The position numbers and the translations under genes are program-made. The notes under the pieces were generated by a model. The model made no database searches and was not told where the DNA came from. It saw only the letters and a list, made by a program, of their open reading frames with translations. Below are positions 7,735 to 16,766 of a stretch of 64,000 bases of DNA, in pieces. How positions within the stretch are numbered: position 1 is the stretch's first letter; every line of letters begins with the position of its first letter. Origin of the DNA: an uncultured Holophagaceae bacterium (lineage in GTDB: Bacteria; Acidobacteriota; Holophagae; Holophagales; Holophagaceae). Location of the stretch: assembly GCA_903937385.1 (NCBI GenBank), contig CAIZZF010000008.1, positions 1 to 64,000 of the forward strand, given 5' to 3'.

Positions 7735-9810
7735 ATGCCACGCCCTTACAGCGTTCCCCTCAGCCGGTTTCTTGGCCTGAAGCAGAGGGAAGAGCGGAAA
7801 CAGGAGCGGGAGCCCTCCCAACCCTTCAACCCGGCACCAAAGCCTGAAGGTTCGTACAAACGCCCTTCGCGTCGTCCCAAGGATGGACCGAGCCCGATCC
7901 GGCTCAGGCAGAGTGAATTGGATGGCTTCACCGCCGACCTGATCTCATGGGTGGTTGGTGGTTGCCAGCAGTTGGCCTGGGAAGCTCTGATCAGCCGGAA
8001 GGATGAATCGGGTGCTCCTACCTGGTTGAAGGCTGAAGCTCTGGGCCTGGACTCGCTCAGCCATAAAATTCTGGGCCTCGCCTTGGCTCATTTGGTGCAC
8101 CTCCAAGGTGGCCTGGAGGATTCGCCATTCCAGCCAGGACAGGACCTTGATGGCGGCTGCCTGATTCAATTTTTGAACCTCCAGTCGCCAAATGGCCTAT
8201 GGGAATTGGCCACATGCCTGGCGACAGACGCTCCGCTCCGTGCCCGTGGCTTCCTGGAGGTGGACCGCGAGTGGAGCCCCCACCAGAAACGGAAAGGCTC
8301 GAATCCCATCAGCGTGGCCCGGTTCCTCAAAACCGAAATTTCGCTCAATTTGCAATGCCTTGGTGCTTTGCTTGGGCTCGACAAGATAGAAACTGAGGAT
8401 CTCGGTCCATCTCTGGAGGACTTGGCCCTCCCTCATGCCGTCCGTTCCCAGCTGGAACGCCTGCTGAAAAACCCTCCTCAACTCGATCGCCCCTTCCTGG
8501 TCTACCTCAAAGGGGCTGAGCAGAGTGGTCGTCACTCTCTCGCCCGATCCTTGGCAAAGCACTTCCACCTTCCTCTCAAGAGCATCCGCCCAAGCGATGG
8601 CCCTCAGCCAGGGGCCTTCGCCATTGCCGAAATACCCTCTCACTTCGATTCTCAGGATTTTCAGCTACTCAAAGAGCATCCCTCCTGGCTCTTCCTCAAG
8701 CCGATAGAGAGAGACATGTCATTCGATCCCGAATCCCGGGCCGATCTGGTGCTAGACCTCGGCCCCCTCTCCACGGAGGAACGAACCGATCTCTGGAGCC
8801 GGCTGTTGAAGGAGGCGGGTCCTGGCTTTACTGAAGTAGAGACCAAAGAGTTGGTAACCCTTGAAACCCCTCCGGGACGCATCGTAGAGGCAGTGAAACG
8901 GTTGTCACGCAACTCTGCCTGGGAGGAACTTAGTCCTCAGTCGGTTGTGGAGCATCTGAAGGTCGCTCTCGTACCCAATAAGCCCAAGGCTTCCGAGACC
9001 ACCTACGCCGAGAAGCTGAAACCCATCCGTTGCCTGGATGAGCTATGCCTATCGCCTGAGGCCATGACCCGCTACAAGCGGATCATCCAAACCATCCGTG
9101 GTCGGAAAGAAATGCTAACCAATTGGAAGCTCGATCCAGGTCTGGTGGGCCGCGCACAGGGCGTCATGCTCTTCCATGGTCCCAGCGGCACTGGAAAAAC
9201 GATGGCTGCCGAGGTCCTGGCCCATGAGTTGGAATTGCCTCTGCTGCGTATGGAGGCCGCTGAGATCGAATCCCCTTATGTCGGCGAATCAGAATCTCGC
9301 CTGCAACAGTTCTTCGCCAGCGTGAAGGGAAAACCTGCCGTCCTGCTCCTCGACGAGGTCGATACGGTTCTCATGAATCGCAGCACCACGACAGGTAGCA
9401 CCAAGCGGTATCAGGACAACTTCGTGAATACCTTCCTTCGGGAACTCGATCGTTTCGAAGGCATCCTGGTCCTCACCTCGAACCACCCTGGTTCATTGGA
9501 CCCCGCCGTGGAGCGTCGGATTCAGTTCCGGTTGGTTTTCGAGTCTCCTTCAGCCGAGGTCCGGGCTCAGATATGGAAGACCCTCCTGGGAGACGCACCC
9601 ATTCCAGGTCGTGAATCCCTGGATTTCAGCACAGTGGCTGCTCTCTATGACCTCAGCGGTGGTCGAATCCGCAATGCCTTTATGGACGCCTGCCAACGAG
9701 CTGCCGAGACCGGTGCCATCAGCCAGGAAATTCTTATCGACGCCTGTGAGGAGGAGCAACGGTCATCCATCACCAAGACCTTACGCACCATCAAGGGTTT
9801 CGGGGCCTAA
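7735..9810 (+). CDS. two-module AAA+ ATPase
   Basis: A 691-residue ATPase. The C-terminal module is a classic AAA domain: Walker A GPSGTGKT at about residues 482-489, Walker B VLLLDEVD near 536-543, sensor-1 LTSNHPGSLDPA and arginines at VERRIQFR. The N-terminal module keeps only a degenerate P-loop (KGAEQSGRHSLA near 260) and is probably non-hydrolysing. The first 65 residues are Pro/Arg-rich and likely disordered. The layout recalls CDC48/Vps4-like remodelling ATPases, but no protease or known adaptor is alongside. GGAG precedes the ATG. First gene of a same-strand set of unknowns ending in a metallophosphoesterase. Confidence 0.85.
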   Translation: MPRPYSVPLSRFLGLKQREERKQEREPSQPFNPAPKPEGSYKRPSRRPKDGPSPIRLRQSELDGFTADLISWVVGGCQQLAWEALISRKDESGAPTWLKAEALGLDSLSHKILGLALAHLVHLQGGLEDSPFQPGQDLDGGCLIQFLNLQSPNGLWELATCLATDAPLRARGFLEVDREWSPHQKRKGSNPISVARFLKTEISLNLQCLGALLGLDKIETEDLGPSLEDLALPHAVRSQLERLLKNPPQLDRPFLVYLKGAEQSGRHSLARSLAKHFHLPLKSIRPSDGPQPGAFAIAEIPSHFDSQDFQLLKEHPSWLFLKPIERDMSFDPESRADLVLDLGPLSTEERTDLWSRLLKEAGPGFTEVETKELVTLETPPGRIVEAVKRLSRNSAWEELSPQSVVEHLKVALVPNKPKASETTYAEKLKPIRCLDELCLSPEAMTRYKRIIQTIRGRKEMLTNWKLDPGLVGRAQGVMLFHGPSGTGKTMAAEVLAHELELPLLRMEAAEIESPYVGESESRLQQFFASVKGKPAVLLLDEVDTVLMNRSTTTGSTKRYQDNFVNTFLRELDRFEGILVLTSNHPGSLDPAVERRIQFRLVFESPSAEVRAQIWKTLLGDAPIPGRESLDFSTVAALYDLSGGRIRNAFMDACQRAAETGAISQEILIDACEEEQRSSITKTLRTIKGFGA

Positions 9811-9866
9811 GTCATTGATCACACCACTCAAATCGCCGTATCCCCAGCTCGTACACCAGGAGAACC

Positions 9867-10628
9867 ATGCTTCCTATTCTCAAACACCTCACTCGGACCA
9901 CACCCACCTGGCTCAAGGACATCAGCCCATCTGATATTCAGCAGGGTCCCGGTTCGTGGATGAATTACCTCGTAGAAGACGCATTGGTCTATTTCGGTGC
10001 GGGTCTCGATTTTTCACCCGTGAGGCAATGCAACGGAGCCGTAAGTTCCTTTATATTATTTGATTACGGGACAATCCAAACCGATGTCGTTGCAGAGCTG
10101 AATCGGCAGATGAAGACCGGTGTGGTATTCAAGGCTCACCGGCTCATTGCCCTAGCAGCATTCGATCCTCTCCCTCTGGTGATTGACGCTGATCCTGATT
10201 TCATCTATCGAGGCCAGCTTTTCCATCAGACGCAACCTCCCTTCGGAATCTGGGCGGTATACGAGAGCAAAGCAGACCCAACCGAACGATTCAGCTTCAT
10301 GTACATGGGTGTTGAAGCGATACAGGCCCTCGCCGCATTGTTTCCAAACTCTGCTCCCAAGGCACTTGTGGTTCAAGAACATGGTTTTGGAGGATCATGC
10401 TGGCAGAATTTTAGTGACCAAATTCTGAGGCTCTCAAAGTGGTGGGCCACCCTTCCAGAGATCCTAATCCTTGGCAAACACCACAGCCTTCAAGCCTGGA
10501 GTAGAAATGCTCAACACCTCGGCTCAGATAAAGCGATTGAAAGCATGCATGGAAATCAGCGTGAGTTTTTTTGGATGAACCAAGCCGGACGCGATAGTTC
10601 ACGGAAACCCGATGACCCAAGATCGTGA
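9867..10628 (+). CDS. conserved-looking hypothetical protein
   Basis: A 253-residue soluble protein, 56 bp after the AAA+ gene, with AGGAG four bases before the ATG. It reads like a compact globular domain: LVYFGAGLDFSPVR, FILFDYG, PFGIWAVYES, ERFSFMYMGVEAIQAL and EHGFGGSCWQNF. I do not recognise a named family. No signal peptide or membrane segment. Close spacing suggests it acts with the ATPase, perhaps as partner or substrate adaptor; that is inference. Confidence 0.65.
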   Translation: MLPILKHLTRTTPTWLKDISPSDIQQGPGSWMNYLVEDALVYFGAGLDFSPVRQCNGAVSSFILFDYGTIQTDVVAELNRQMKTGVVFKAHRLIALAAFDPLPLVIDADPDFIYRGQLFHQTQPPFGIWAVYESKADPTERFSFMYMGVEAIQALAALFPNSAPKALVVQEHGFGGSCWQNFSDQILRLSKWWATLPEILILGKHHSLQAWSRNAQHLGSDKAIESMHGNQREFFWMNQAGRDSSRKPDDPRS

Positions 10629-10981
10629 ATACACCCAGCACAGAGATGGAATGGACATCAAACGCCAGAACCTGTTTCTAGGCATTCTTACTTCCTTGAG
10701 AATCACATGAGTTTTGATAAACCCTACATTAGAGGCAAAGAACATCGGAAACCCTACAGGGGTGCAAAAATGTCTTTCGCCTCTTGCCGGAATCATGGGT
10801 CTTGTAGGTGCTGCGTTCGTGGTCGTCAGCATGCTACAGAGCGTAGGAAGCCGATACAGGAGGTACATGAACAATGCATGAAAGATCCTGATGCAGTCAT
10901 GAAGGAACGGAGTGTATCTGCACTACAGGCGTAGAGAATCAGAGAACGACGACAACTATCCACACTTAGAATTGGACCATT
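10629..10981. other. 353-bp gap with no convincing gene
   Basis: Between two same-strand unknown genes. It holds only short competing frames in the plus direction (one Cys/Arg-rich frame at 10707-10934 and a short hydrophobic frame noted separately). No repeat or terminator is obvious. It may be a degraded gene. Confidence 0.4.
10762..10881 (+). CDS. possible small membrane peptide
   Basis: A 39-codon frame from GTG 10762 encoding one hydrophobic span (LAGIMGLVGAAFVVVSML) followed by a basic tail (SRYRRYMNN), which is the layout of a small inner-membrane peptide. It can also begin at TTG 10714. No good ribosome site is seen, so evidence rests on the protein pattern alone. Confidence 0.25.
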   Translation: MQKCLSPLAGIMGLVGAAFVVVSMLQSVGSRYRRYMNNA

Positions 10982-11464
10982 GTGCGTGAAGGCTGTTGGA
11001 TTCGCTCCTCGGGGGAATGGACCTGGATCAACGAACATGCCTCATGGGTTCAGAAACCAGAGAACGCGAGGTTGCTGGGACTTCCGGAAGAGATTCAGGC
11101 CCAGCTTTTTGACCTCCGGTGGGACTTCAATGGAGTCGGGAGAGAGGCCATTCTCCGCGTAGCCATGGGTGCTGGGTTAATCCGAATGAGAGGCCATGGA
11201 GCAAATGTAACTTTTGAATTCACCATTCCAATGGCGATTGCGATTCAATCAGTCAGACCCTTCATGGACCAGAATTTCGGCCCGATGACCTGGGTCCAGT
11301 TCAACGACCTGGAGAAGGGTCAGTCCTTCGGATGCTGCTACAAGGATCTGAGCGAAGCCATGGACAAGGGGACTCTCTCAGACCTGTTGGCTGAGGCCAG
11401 TGATTCGGCAGTGGAGGGTCCGTCCACTCATCCTGGAACGCCCAGGGAGGAAGGGAAATTTTGA
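10982..11464 (+). CDS. unknown protein coupled to phosphoesterase
   Basis: A 160-residue soluble protein starting at GTG 10982 (reading MREGCWIRSSGEW). Its TGA overlaps the TTG of the next gene, so the two are translationally coupled. Features: an aromatic N-terminus, then LRWDFNGVGREAILRVAMGAGLIRMRGHG, followed by beta-rich FEFTIPMAIAI and a charged tail. I do not recognise the family. Coupling suggests it regulates or partners the metallophosphoesterase. Confidence 0.6.
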   Translation: MREGCWIRSSGEWTWINEHASWVQKPENARLLGLPEEIQAQLFDLRWDFNGVGREAILRVAMGAGLIRMRGHGANVTFEFTIPMAIAIQSVRPFMDQNFGPMTWVQFNDLEKGQSFGCCYKDLSEAMDKGTLSDLLAEASDSAVEGPSTHPGTPREEGKF

Positions 11465-12153
11465 GGATCCTGGCCTTCTCTGACCTGCATGGGAGTGGAT
11501 TTTTGGCGGCTTCCGCTCTGATTGATAGGCATCAGCCCAACTGGGTCATTTGCGTCGGCGATTTACTCCCTGATTTCACTCAGCGCCCAGCAAAATTCCG
11601 CCTCTTGGCCCAACAGAAATTTTGGCGTGACCATCGACACCTATTCGTCCGGCCTGAGTCCGTAACCACCATGATCGTGGGGAACCATGAGCTGCCTGGG
11701 TTCAAGTTTCCAGGCATGGACCTCCTCCCGGCAGGTTTCGAGGACCGTGTTGTGAGGCTTGAAGGAGTTCCTGGCGACTCTGGACCATACAGTTTCGCCA
11801 ACGGTCTGCCTGAGGAAGAACTCGAAGAGGAACTTCAGGACCAACTCACCCTTGTTTCGAATCCCCTAATCTACCTGAGCCATGCACCACCCTACGGGAG
11901 CTGTGACAAGTCACATCGAGGGGATCACATTGGCCATCGCCCACTCTTTCGGCATCTCCAAGATCGTGACTGGCCAAGGGTATTGGTTCTATGCGGCCAT
12001 GTGCACAACGGCTTTGGAGTCGAGGAAGCTGGAGCCACCACCATTCTGAATGTTGCCACCGGGTACGCAATCCTCGAATGGGAGAAGGACTTTACCCGTG
12101 TCCTAGAGATTGGACGCTTGGTGGCGGGGGGGAGTTTCTGGGACTCCCCCTAG
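11461..12153 (+). CDS. calcineurin-like metallophosphoesterase
   Basis: A 230-residue phosphoesterase of the binuclear-metal superfamily. All motifs are visible: D8-L-H10, GD34, GNHE with N75/H76, H141 in SHAPP and GHVH with H180 and H182. Likely substrates are phosphodiesters such as nucleotides or nucleic acids; specificity cannot be read. It starts at TTG 11461, overlapping the stop of the previous unknown gene. No signal peptide, so cytoplasmic. Last gene of the set begun by the AAA+ ATPase; a GGGGGAGT/ACTCCCCC hairpin lies at its very end (12128-12150). Confidence 0.85.
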   Translation: MRILAFSDLHGSGFLAASALIDRHQPNWVICVGDLLPDFTQRPAKFRLLAQQKFWRDHRHLFVRPESVTTMIVGNHELPGFKFPGMDLLPAGFEDRVVRLEGVPGDSGPYSFANGLPEEELEEELQDQLTLVSNPLIYLSHAPPYGSCDKSHRGDHIGHRPLFRHLQDRDWPRVLVLCGHVHNGFGVEEAGATTILNVATGYAILEWEKDFTRVLEIGRLVAGGSFWDSP

Positions 12154-12297
12154 GCTGGTAGTCGTACCCCGGTTTCTCTAACCACCATCGAGGATCTATT
12201 GGGACTTCCATGGTGCAAGGGCCTGTAACTGGTGGTAGCCTCTTGTCATATTCCAATGCCTGACGATAGGTTTGTGTTAAATCTCTAAGGAGAAAAA

Positions 12298-13290
12298 ATG
12301 AAAACAGGATTGCTGTTAATTTCCAGCCTTATGATCCTGGTTGCTTGTGATTCTCAAACGAAGAAGGACATCAAGAATAGAATTAATAATAACGATGTCA
12401 CTGGTGTAATCAAAATTGTAGAAGAACAGATACTTATCCCTAAGACTTCTGGAAACGATGAGGCGAATAGGAATCTCCTAGCCCTAGCAGTTGATTTTGT
12501 ATCCAAAAACAAATCAATCAATCAATTCAAATCCGTTATTGATCACTACATGGTAAATCCTACAAGTTATAACGAAGAATCCATGTCCAGATTAGCCTTG
12601 TTACTCGCCAATAATGGGTTCTATGATTATTCATTAATGAAAAAATTATATTTTGCATCAAAAATAGACAAAAATTCTTCAAAGGCCCTAGAACCAATTG
12701 TTAAAAATATAAAAATTGAAGACCTTTTAAAAGATATGAAAGAGCAATCAGAAAATTTTAAAATTAAAGCCATGAAAGGTGAAAATTTTCAAGATATAGT
12801 AGATAATTATGCCTTAATCTCCAATTTAGCCTCCTCCGTTAATAACGGTGGAGCTATCTACCAAGAATTTGATCAGATAGTTATTCAAATTGCCAAAGCT
12901 CTCCCCGCTGAATCGGTTTATGGCATTACAGTCGATAATCGCAATGAATACAATGGGTTCATTCAGAAGGTCGGGTTAAACTTTGGAGTTTCTAGGCAGA
13001 TATTAATTTTGATGGACGAATTGAATACGATTGCTAGAAATATTGAAAACAAAAAATCGGAATACGATGATGCGGTCAAACGGTTACACAACATCACTTC
13101 CGGAAAGAGAGACCAGACAATTAGAGAAATTGCTGCATATAGTCAACAATTAGGAAATATGTTTTATGCAAGTGCACCACGCGAATTAGATGAAGCTAAA
13201 GAAGAGGTTGCCGAAATCGCAAAAGAAATCTCAGGTTTGAAAAAGAAATTTAATGAAACCAAGGCCAAGATTGCTGACTTATTAAAGTGA
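12298..13290 (+). CDS. AT-rich island lipoprotein
   Basis: A 330-residue predicted lipoprotein. The signal (LLLISSLMILVAC) has a canonical lipobox LVAC with Asp next, a residue that in enterobacteria favours inner-membrane retention. The body is helical, with a long C-terminal coiled coil rich in Lys/Glu (from about residue 245 to the end). AAGGAG precedes the ATG. Strong AT bias marks it as foreign relative to the core. No functional domain recognised. Confidence 0.65.
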   Translation: MKTGLLLISSLMILVACDSQTKKDIKNRINNNDVTGVIKIVEEQILIPKTSGNDEANRNLLALAVDFVSKNKSINQFKSVIDHYMVNPTSYNEESMSRLALLLANNGFYDYSLMKKLYFASKIDKNSSKALEPIVKNIKIEDLLKDMKEQSENFKIKAMKGENFQDIVDNYALISNLASSVNNGGAIYQEFDQIVIQIAKALPAESVYGITVDNRNEYNGFIQKVGLNFGVSRQILILMDELNTIARNIENKKSEYDDAVKRLHNITSGKRDQTIREIAAYSQQLGNMFYASAPRELDEAKEEVAEIAKEISGLKKKFNETKAKIADLLK

Positions 13291-13357
13291 TGTGACAATT
13301 TTTATATTATGGAATGAAAAATCCAATAGCAAAGCCCTAGTTAAAGGGGGTTTAGCC

Positions 13358-13552
13358 ATGCAAGACATGAACATTCCAGAACAACCACTAATCAAAATTC
13401 GCCCGAGAACCGACCAGGCACCTGATTTAGTAAAGGTAGAAGAAAATATTGAACCCCCAACTATTCATTTCGCACCTGGCAGAGAAAACCGAGGGATGTT
13501 TGATTTCAGGGCAAAGCTGCTTCTAGAACAGCAAGTGGACGGGTCTATCTAG
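13358..13552 (+). CDS. small unknown protein after lipoprotein
   Basis: A 64-residue protein from ATG 13358, which has GGGGG seven bases upstream; an in-frame GTG at 13292 directly after the lipoprotein stop is an alternative. Pro/Glu-rich and probably disordered (IPEQPLIKIRPR, NIEPPTIHFAPG). No family. It is kept because of codon spacing, ribosome site and continuity with the preceding gene. Confidence 0.4.
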   Translation: MQDMNIPEQPLIKIRPRTDQAPDLVKVEENIEPPTIHFAPGRENRGMFDFRAKLLLEQQVDGSI

Positions 13553-13568
13553 TGCTCACCGTTCAACC

Positions 13569-15692
13569 TCAGTTGGGGAGTCTGTAAGAAATTCGCAAGA
13601 ATTCCCAAATTTGACCAATTATTGTTTCTTCCAGGAGGGTATCCCAATCCATTTCTGTACTAGTCGAACGCCTAACATCACCAGTCACCGGGTCGATATC
13701 TTTGATGGTTCCGAATTTCCATAGTAAACCGTTATTACTGCCAGAAATGGATACCTCCCGTATTTGGACAGATGGCGACGAGTACTGGTAATCTGCCCAC
13801 AATCCCCAAACCGTATATCTAAGATTGTCCCGAGTGAGGCTGTCACCATCGATGTATACCACCTGCTTTCGGTCATTACTAACTGTGGCTAGTTTCCACC
13901 GTTTGCCTAAAGTTTGAATCTCGCGTTGTACCTTTCCTGTTTTATTGTGTGCGAGGCGGGATAGGGCTTGAAGTTCCGGGTTGGATGCGGCTGCTATTAG
14001 CTTCAAGTTCTCAATTGCTTGGACATGCCCTTGATCTGCCGCCTTCTTGTACCAAATCATTGCCTGTGTAGTGTCTCTTTTAATTCCCTTCCCGTGATAA
14101 TAAGAGTTGCCCACTTCATTTTGTGAATGAGCATCCCCTTGTTCTGCGGCTTTTCGATACCACATCAAAGCTTCCAGAGGGGCCTTCTTAGTGCCTCGAC
14201 CAAATGCATAGCAGTTACCAAGGGCTGTTTGTGCTGCGGCAAGGCCTTGGTCTGCAGCTTTTCGATACCAGTCAATAGCTACTTTGAGATCCCTTGAACT
14301 CCATTCTCCATTTTCATAAGTCTGCCCAATTAGGTACTCAGCAAAGTGCTCCCCCTGCGTTGCAGCCTTTTTGAGCCAATTTATGGCCTCGGGAAAGTTC
14401 TGTTTTACACCCCTTCCCTCCGCGTAGCAGCCGGCGAGTCGAATTTGAGCTTTCACATTCCCTTGCTCTGCAGCTTTCAGAAACCATTTAGCGGCCTCGC
14501 TGTGACTCTGTGCAACTCCGTTTCCGTCAAAATACCCGCAGCCCAAATTGAATTGGGCTAGGTCGACACCTTGTTCTGCTGCCTTCTGATAATTCAGCAT
14601 TGCGAGGGAATGGTCTTGAGACACACCCTGACCTAAAAAATATTTATTCCCAAGATTTACTTGAGCAGCCTTATCCCCCTGATCCGCTGCCTTTTTGTAA
14701 TACTTCACAGCCTCTACATAATTCTTCGGAATGCCAATTCCTTCGTCGTATAGCCAACCCAGCCGAAACTGAGCTTCAGCAGAACCGGATTCCGCCCATT
14801 TCAGTGCCCATTTAAATGATAGTGTTAAATCCTTAGTTACCCCTATCCCTTGGAAATAGAAAAAGAAGGCCATGTTACTCATTGCAGTCTCGTTACCATT
14901 CTCTGCAGCCATTAGGGTCCAACGGGCTGCTTCAGGCAGGTCTTTAGTGACAATTTTTCCTTTGAAGTACTCGGAACCAAGTTTTTCTTGAGACTCTGCA
15001 TGCCCTTGATCTGCTGCTCTCTTCCAAAGATTGATTGCCATTTCGGTATCTCTTGGAACGCCTTCCCCAGCTAAATACCGATTCGCAAGCCTGTATTGAG
15101 CATTTGCATCTCCCTGATCCACGGCTCTTTGATACCAAATTGACGCTTCAGTAAAATTGACACCAACGCCCTGGCCGAACTGATACATAACACCGAGGCT
15201 TGTCTGGGCAGTCGAATCACCATTTTCAGCTAAGGTTTTATACTTATTTAGTGCCTTTCGATAAAATTCTATGGCTAAGAGTGCATTTTTTGTTACTCCC
15301 GTCCCTTCCTCGTAAGAATTGGCTAGGTATCGGTACCCATCTGGGTCCTCCTTGTCAACAGATAGACGGATCAATCTAATACCTTCTGCCTCGTCTTTTG
15401 CCACTCCCTTGCCGCTCAGATATAAGTCTCCAAGGTGTGCCATGCTCGGGGCAAAGCCCTTTTCTGCGGCCTTCCTGAACCACTTTGCGGCTTCTTGAGC
15501 ATTCGCTTGAATTCCCATTCCATCTCGATAACGAATTCCAAGAGCATCCTGCCCAATTGGGTTCCCGTTCTCTGCAAATGCACGGAGGCTTACTAAGTCT
15601 CTTGGTATTGATTGATTCGACATGGAGTCGTTCATTTTCGATTGACCAATGAGCGGCATAGCCACTAAGAGAAGACCTGTCAGATATCGCAT
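13569..15692 (-). CDS. exported Sel1-repeat protein with adhesin-E-like end
   Basis: A 707-residue exported protein. After a signal peptide (YLTGLLLVAMPLIG) come about 14 Sel1-like repeats of roughly 36 residues each, with the typical G-x-G-V and A-x-x-W-x-x-K-A-A-x-Q-G pattern, forming a superhelical protein-binding scaffold. The last 110 residues (from RWKLATVSNDRKQVVYID) resemble the surface-adhesin E domain. GGAG lies six bases before the ATG. Sel1 proteins commonly mediate envelope or host-contact interactions; the partner is unknown. Lies in the island, tail to tail with the small unknown gene. Confidence 0.8.
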   Translation of the reverse strand: MRYLTGLLLVAMPLIGQSKMNDSMSNQSIPRDLVSLRAFAENGNPIGQDALGIRYRDGMGIQANAQEAAKWFRKAAEKGFAPSMAHLGDLYLSGKGVAKDEAEGIRLIRLSVDKEDPDGYRYLANSYEEGTGVTKNALLAIEFYRKALNKYKTLAENGDSTAQTSLGVMYQFGQGVGVNFTEASIWYQRAVDQGDANAQYRLANRYLAGEGVPRDTEMAINLWKRAADQGHAESQEKLGSEYFKGKIVTKDLPEAARWTLMAAENGNETAMSNMAFFFYFQGIGVTKDLTLSFKWALKWAESGSAEAQFRLGWLYDEGIGIPKNYVEAVKYYKKAADQGDKAAQVNLGNKYFLGQGVSQDHSLAMLNYQKAAEQGVDLAQFNLGCGYFDGNGVAQSHSEAAKWFLKAAEQGNVKAQIRLAGCYAEGRGVKQNFPEAINWLKKAATQGEHFAEYLIGQTYENGEWSSRDLKVAIDWYRKAADQGLAAAQTALGNCYAFGRGTKKAPLEALMWYRKAAEQGDAHSQNEVGNSYYHGKGIKRDTTQAMIWYKKAADQGHVQAIENLKLIAAASNPELQALSRLAHNKTGKVQREIQTLGKRWKLATVSNDRKQVVYIDGDSLTRDNLRYTVWGLWADYQYSSPSVQIREVSISGSNNGLLWKFGTIKDIDPVTGDVRRSTSTEMDWDTLLEETIIGQIWEFLRISYRLPN

Positions 15693-16002
15693 TCATGTCT
15701 CCTACTGCAATATTTCTTAGGCTTGCTCAACCAACCCTATTGACTAAATAATTGTTAACTTTTGTTAAGGTGACCACCGTCACTGCTTTCAAGCCTCCGG
15801 TGTTGTCCTTCGTAGCTACAACCAGAGGTGGACCCTCCAAATCGCCTTGCCCTCCTTGGCTAGTAGAGTTCCAAAACCCCCTCCTCCGACCAGTGTTTTC
15901 ATTTCAAAAATTTTCTATGGGTTTTTAAATATTACCACCCAGTTATACAGATCACCAAATAGGCGGTCTGGTGACAATTCCCGATGCCTCGGATGGCTGG
16001 AG
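15693..16002. other. 310-bp intergenic stretch
   Basis: Upstream of the Sel1 gene and downstream of the recombinase. It shows AT-rich patches (TTGTTAACTTTTGTTAAGG near 15745) but no supported gene, repeat or terminator. Confidence 0.5.
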
Positions 16003-16560
16003 CTAAGTTCTTGCTGTCGCTGGAACCCAACGATACAGCGTAGGAATTGACACACCCAGATTCTTGGCCACCTCTTTTGGAAGAGCCCCGGAGGAGAGAA
16101 GCTGTTTGGCTGCTTCGATCTTTCCAGCGTCCATCTTCCGCTTTCGACCACCGATCTTCCCGAGGCGGCGAGCGGCCTGAAGGCCAGCCTGGGTGCGCTC
16201 AACCACAAGCTCGCGTTCCATTTGGGCTAGGCTAGCCATCACATGGAAGAAGAACCGTCCAGCCGGTGTTGAGGTGTCGATCTGATCTGTGAGGCTGGCG
16301 AAGTGGATTTCCTCCTTTGCCAGGTCCGTCACGAAATCGACCAGGCCCTTCACAGACCGACCAAGCCGGTCCAGCTTCCAGACCACAAGGGTGTCTCCCG
16401 CCCTCAGGTGCGACTTCGCCTCTTGGAGCCCAGGCCGATCTGAACGAGCACCGGACATTCGATCGGTGAAGATCCGCTCACAACCGGCTAGCTCAAGGGC
16501 TTGAGTCTGAAGGTCCAGGGATTGGAGGTCAGTTGAAACACGCGCATAACCAAGTCGCAG
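16003..16560 (-). CDS. serine recombinase (resolvase/invertase), CTG start
   Basis: A 185-residue serine recombinase. The frame upstream of the first ATG (16458) is open and encodes the complete N-terminus LGYARVSTDLQSLDLQ with the catalytic Ser at residue 9, so the true start is CTG 16560, with AAGGAG five bases before it. No ATG, GTG or TTG is available in frame before the upstream TAG. The rest is typical: WKLDRLGRSVKGL, AGRFFFHVMASLAQMERE, and a C-terminal Hin-like HTH ending in SIPTLYRW. Sits beside an inverted repeat that overlaps its promoter. Confidence 0.85.
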   Translation of the reverse strand: MRLGYARVSTDLQSLDLQTQALELAGCERIFTDRMSGARSDRPGLQEAKSHLRAGDTLVVWKLDRLGRSVKGLVDFVTDLAKEEIHFASLTDQIDTSTPAGRFFFHVMASLAQMERELVVERTQAGLQAARRLGKIGGRKRKMDAGKIEAAKQLLSSGALPKEVAKNLGVSIPTLYRWVPATART

Positions 16561-16566
16561 ATCGGC

Positions 16567-16607
16567 TCCTTCTCGATACTCATTATTATACTAGGAATCG
16601 AGAAGGA
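16567..16607 (-). promoter_or_regulatory. inverted repeat over recombinase promoter
   Basis: Perfect 11-bp inverted repeat (16567-16577 with 16597-16607, arms TCCTTCTCGAT) round a 19-bp spacer that contains TATAAT on the minus strand. The inner arm carries the AAGGAG ribosome site of the serine recombinase. It could be the operator and crossover site of that enzyme, allowing autoregulation. Confidence 0.5.
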
Positions 16608-16766
16608 TCATTCCAGAATAGTTTTCGAGAACCCAAAGGGCCTGATTTTGCGTGAAGGCAATCCGATGGACGGTGCCTTCTTGATAACCACCGTTACCAA
16701 GAGGGCCACTATCCAAAGTTTTTTGAGCCTCGGGAGCAGATCCAAGGCCATTGCCAATCGACCGGA

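Noticed and set aside
7554-7847. Plus-strand frame before the AAA+ gene
   Set aside because: Runs into the ATPase gene in another frame and lacks a ribosome site; hydrophobic start arises from T-rich DNA.
10707-10934. Cys/Arg-rich 75-codon frame
   Set aside because: No ribosome site or recognisable pattern; competes with the hydrophobic frame in the same gap.
12128-12150. Terminator at the end of the phosphoesterase gene
   Set aside because: A GC hairpin exists but lies inside the coding end and lacks a T tract, so it is not called as a terminator.
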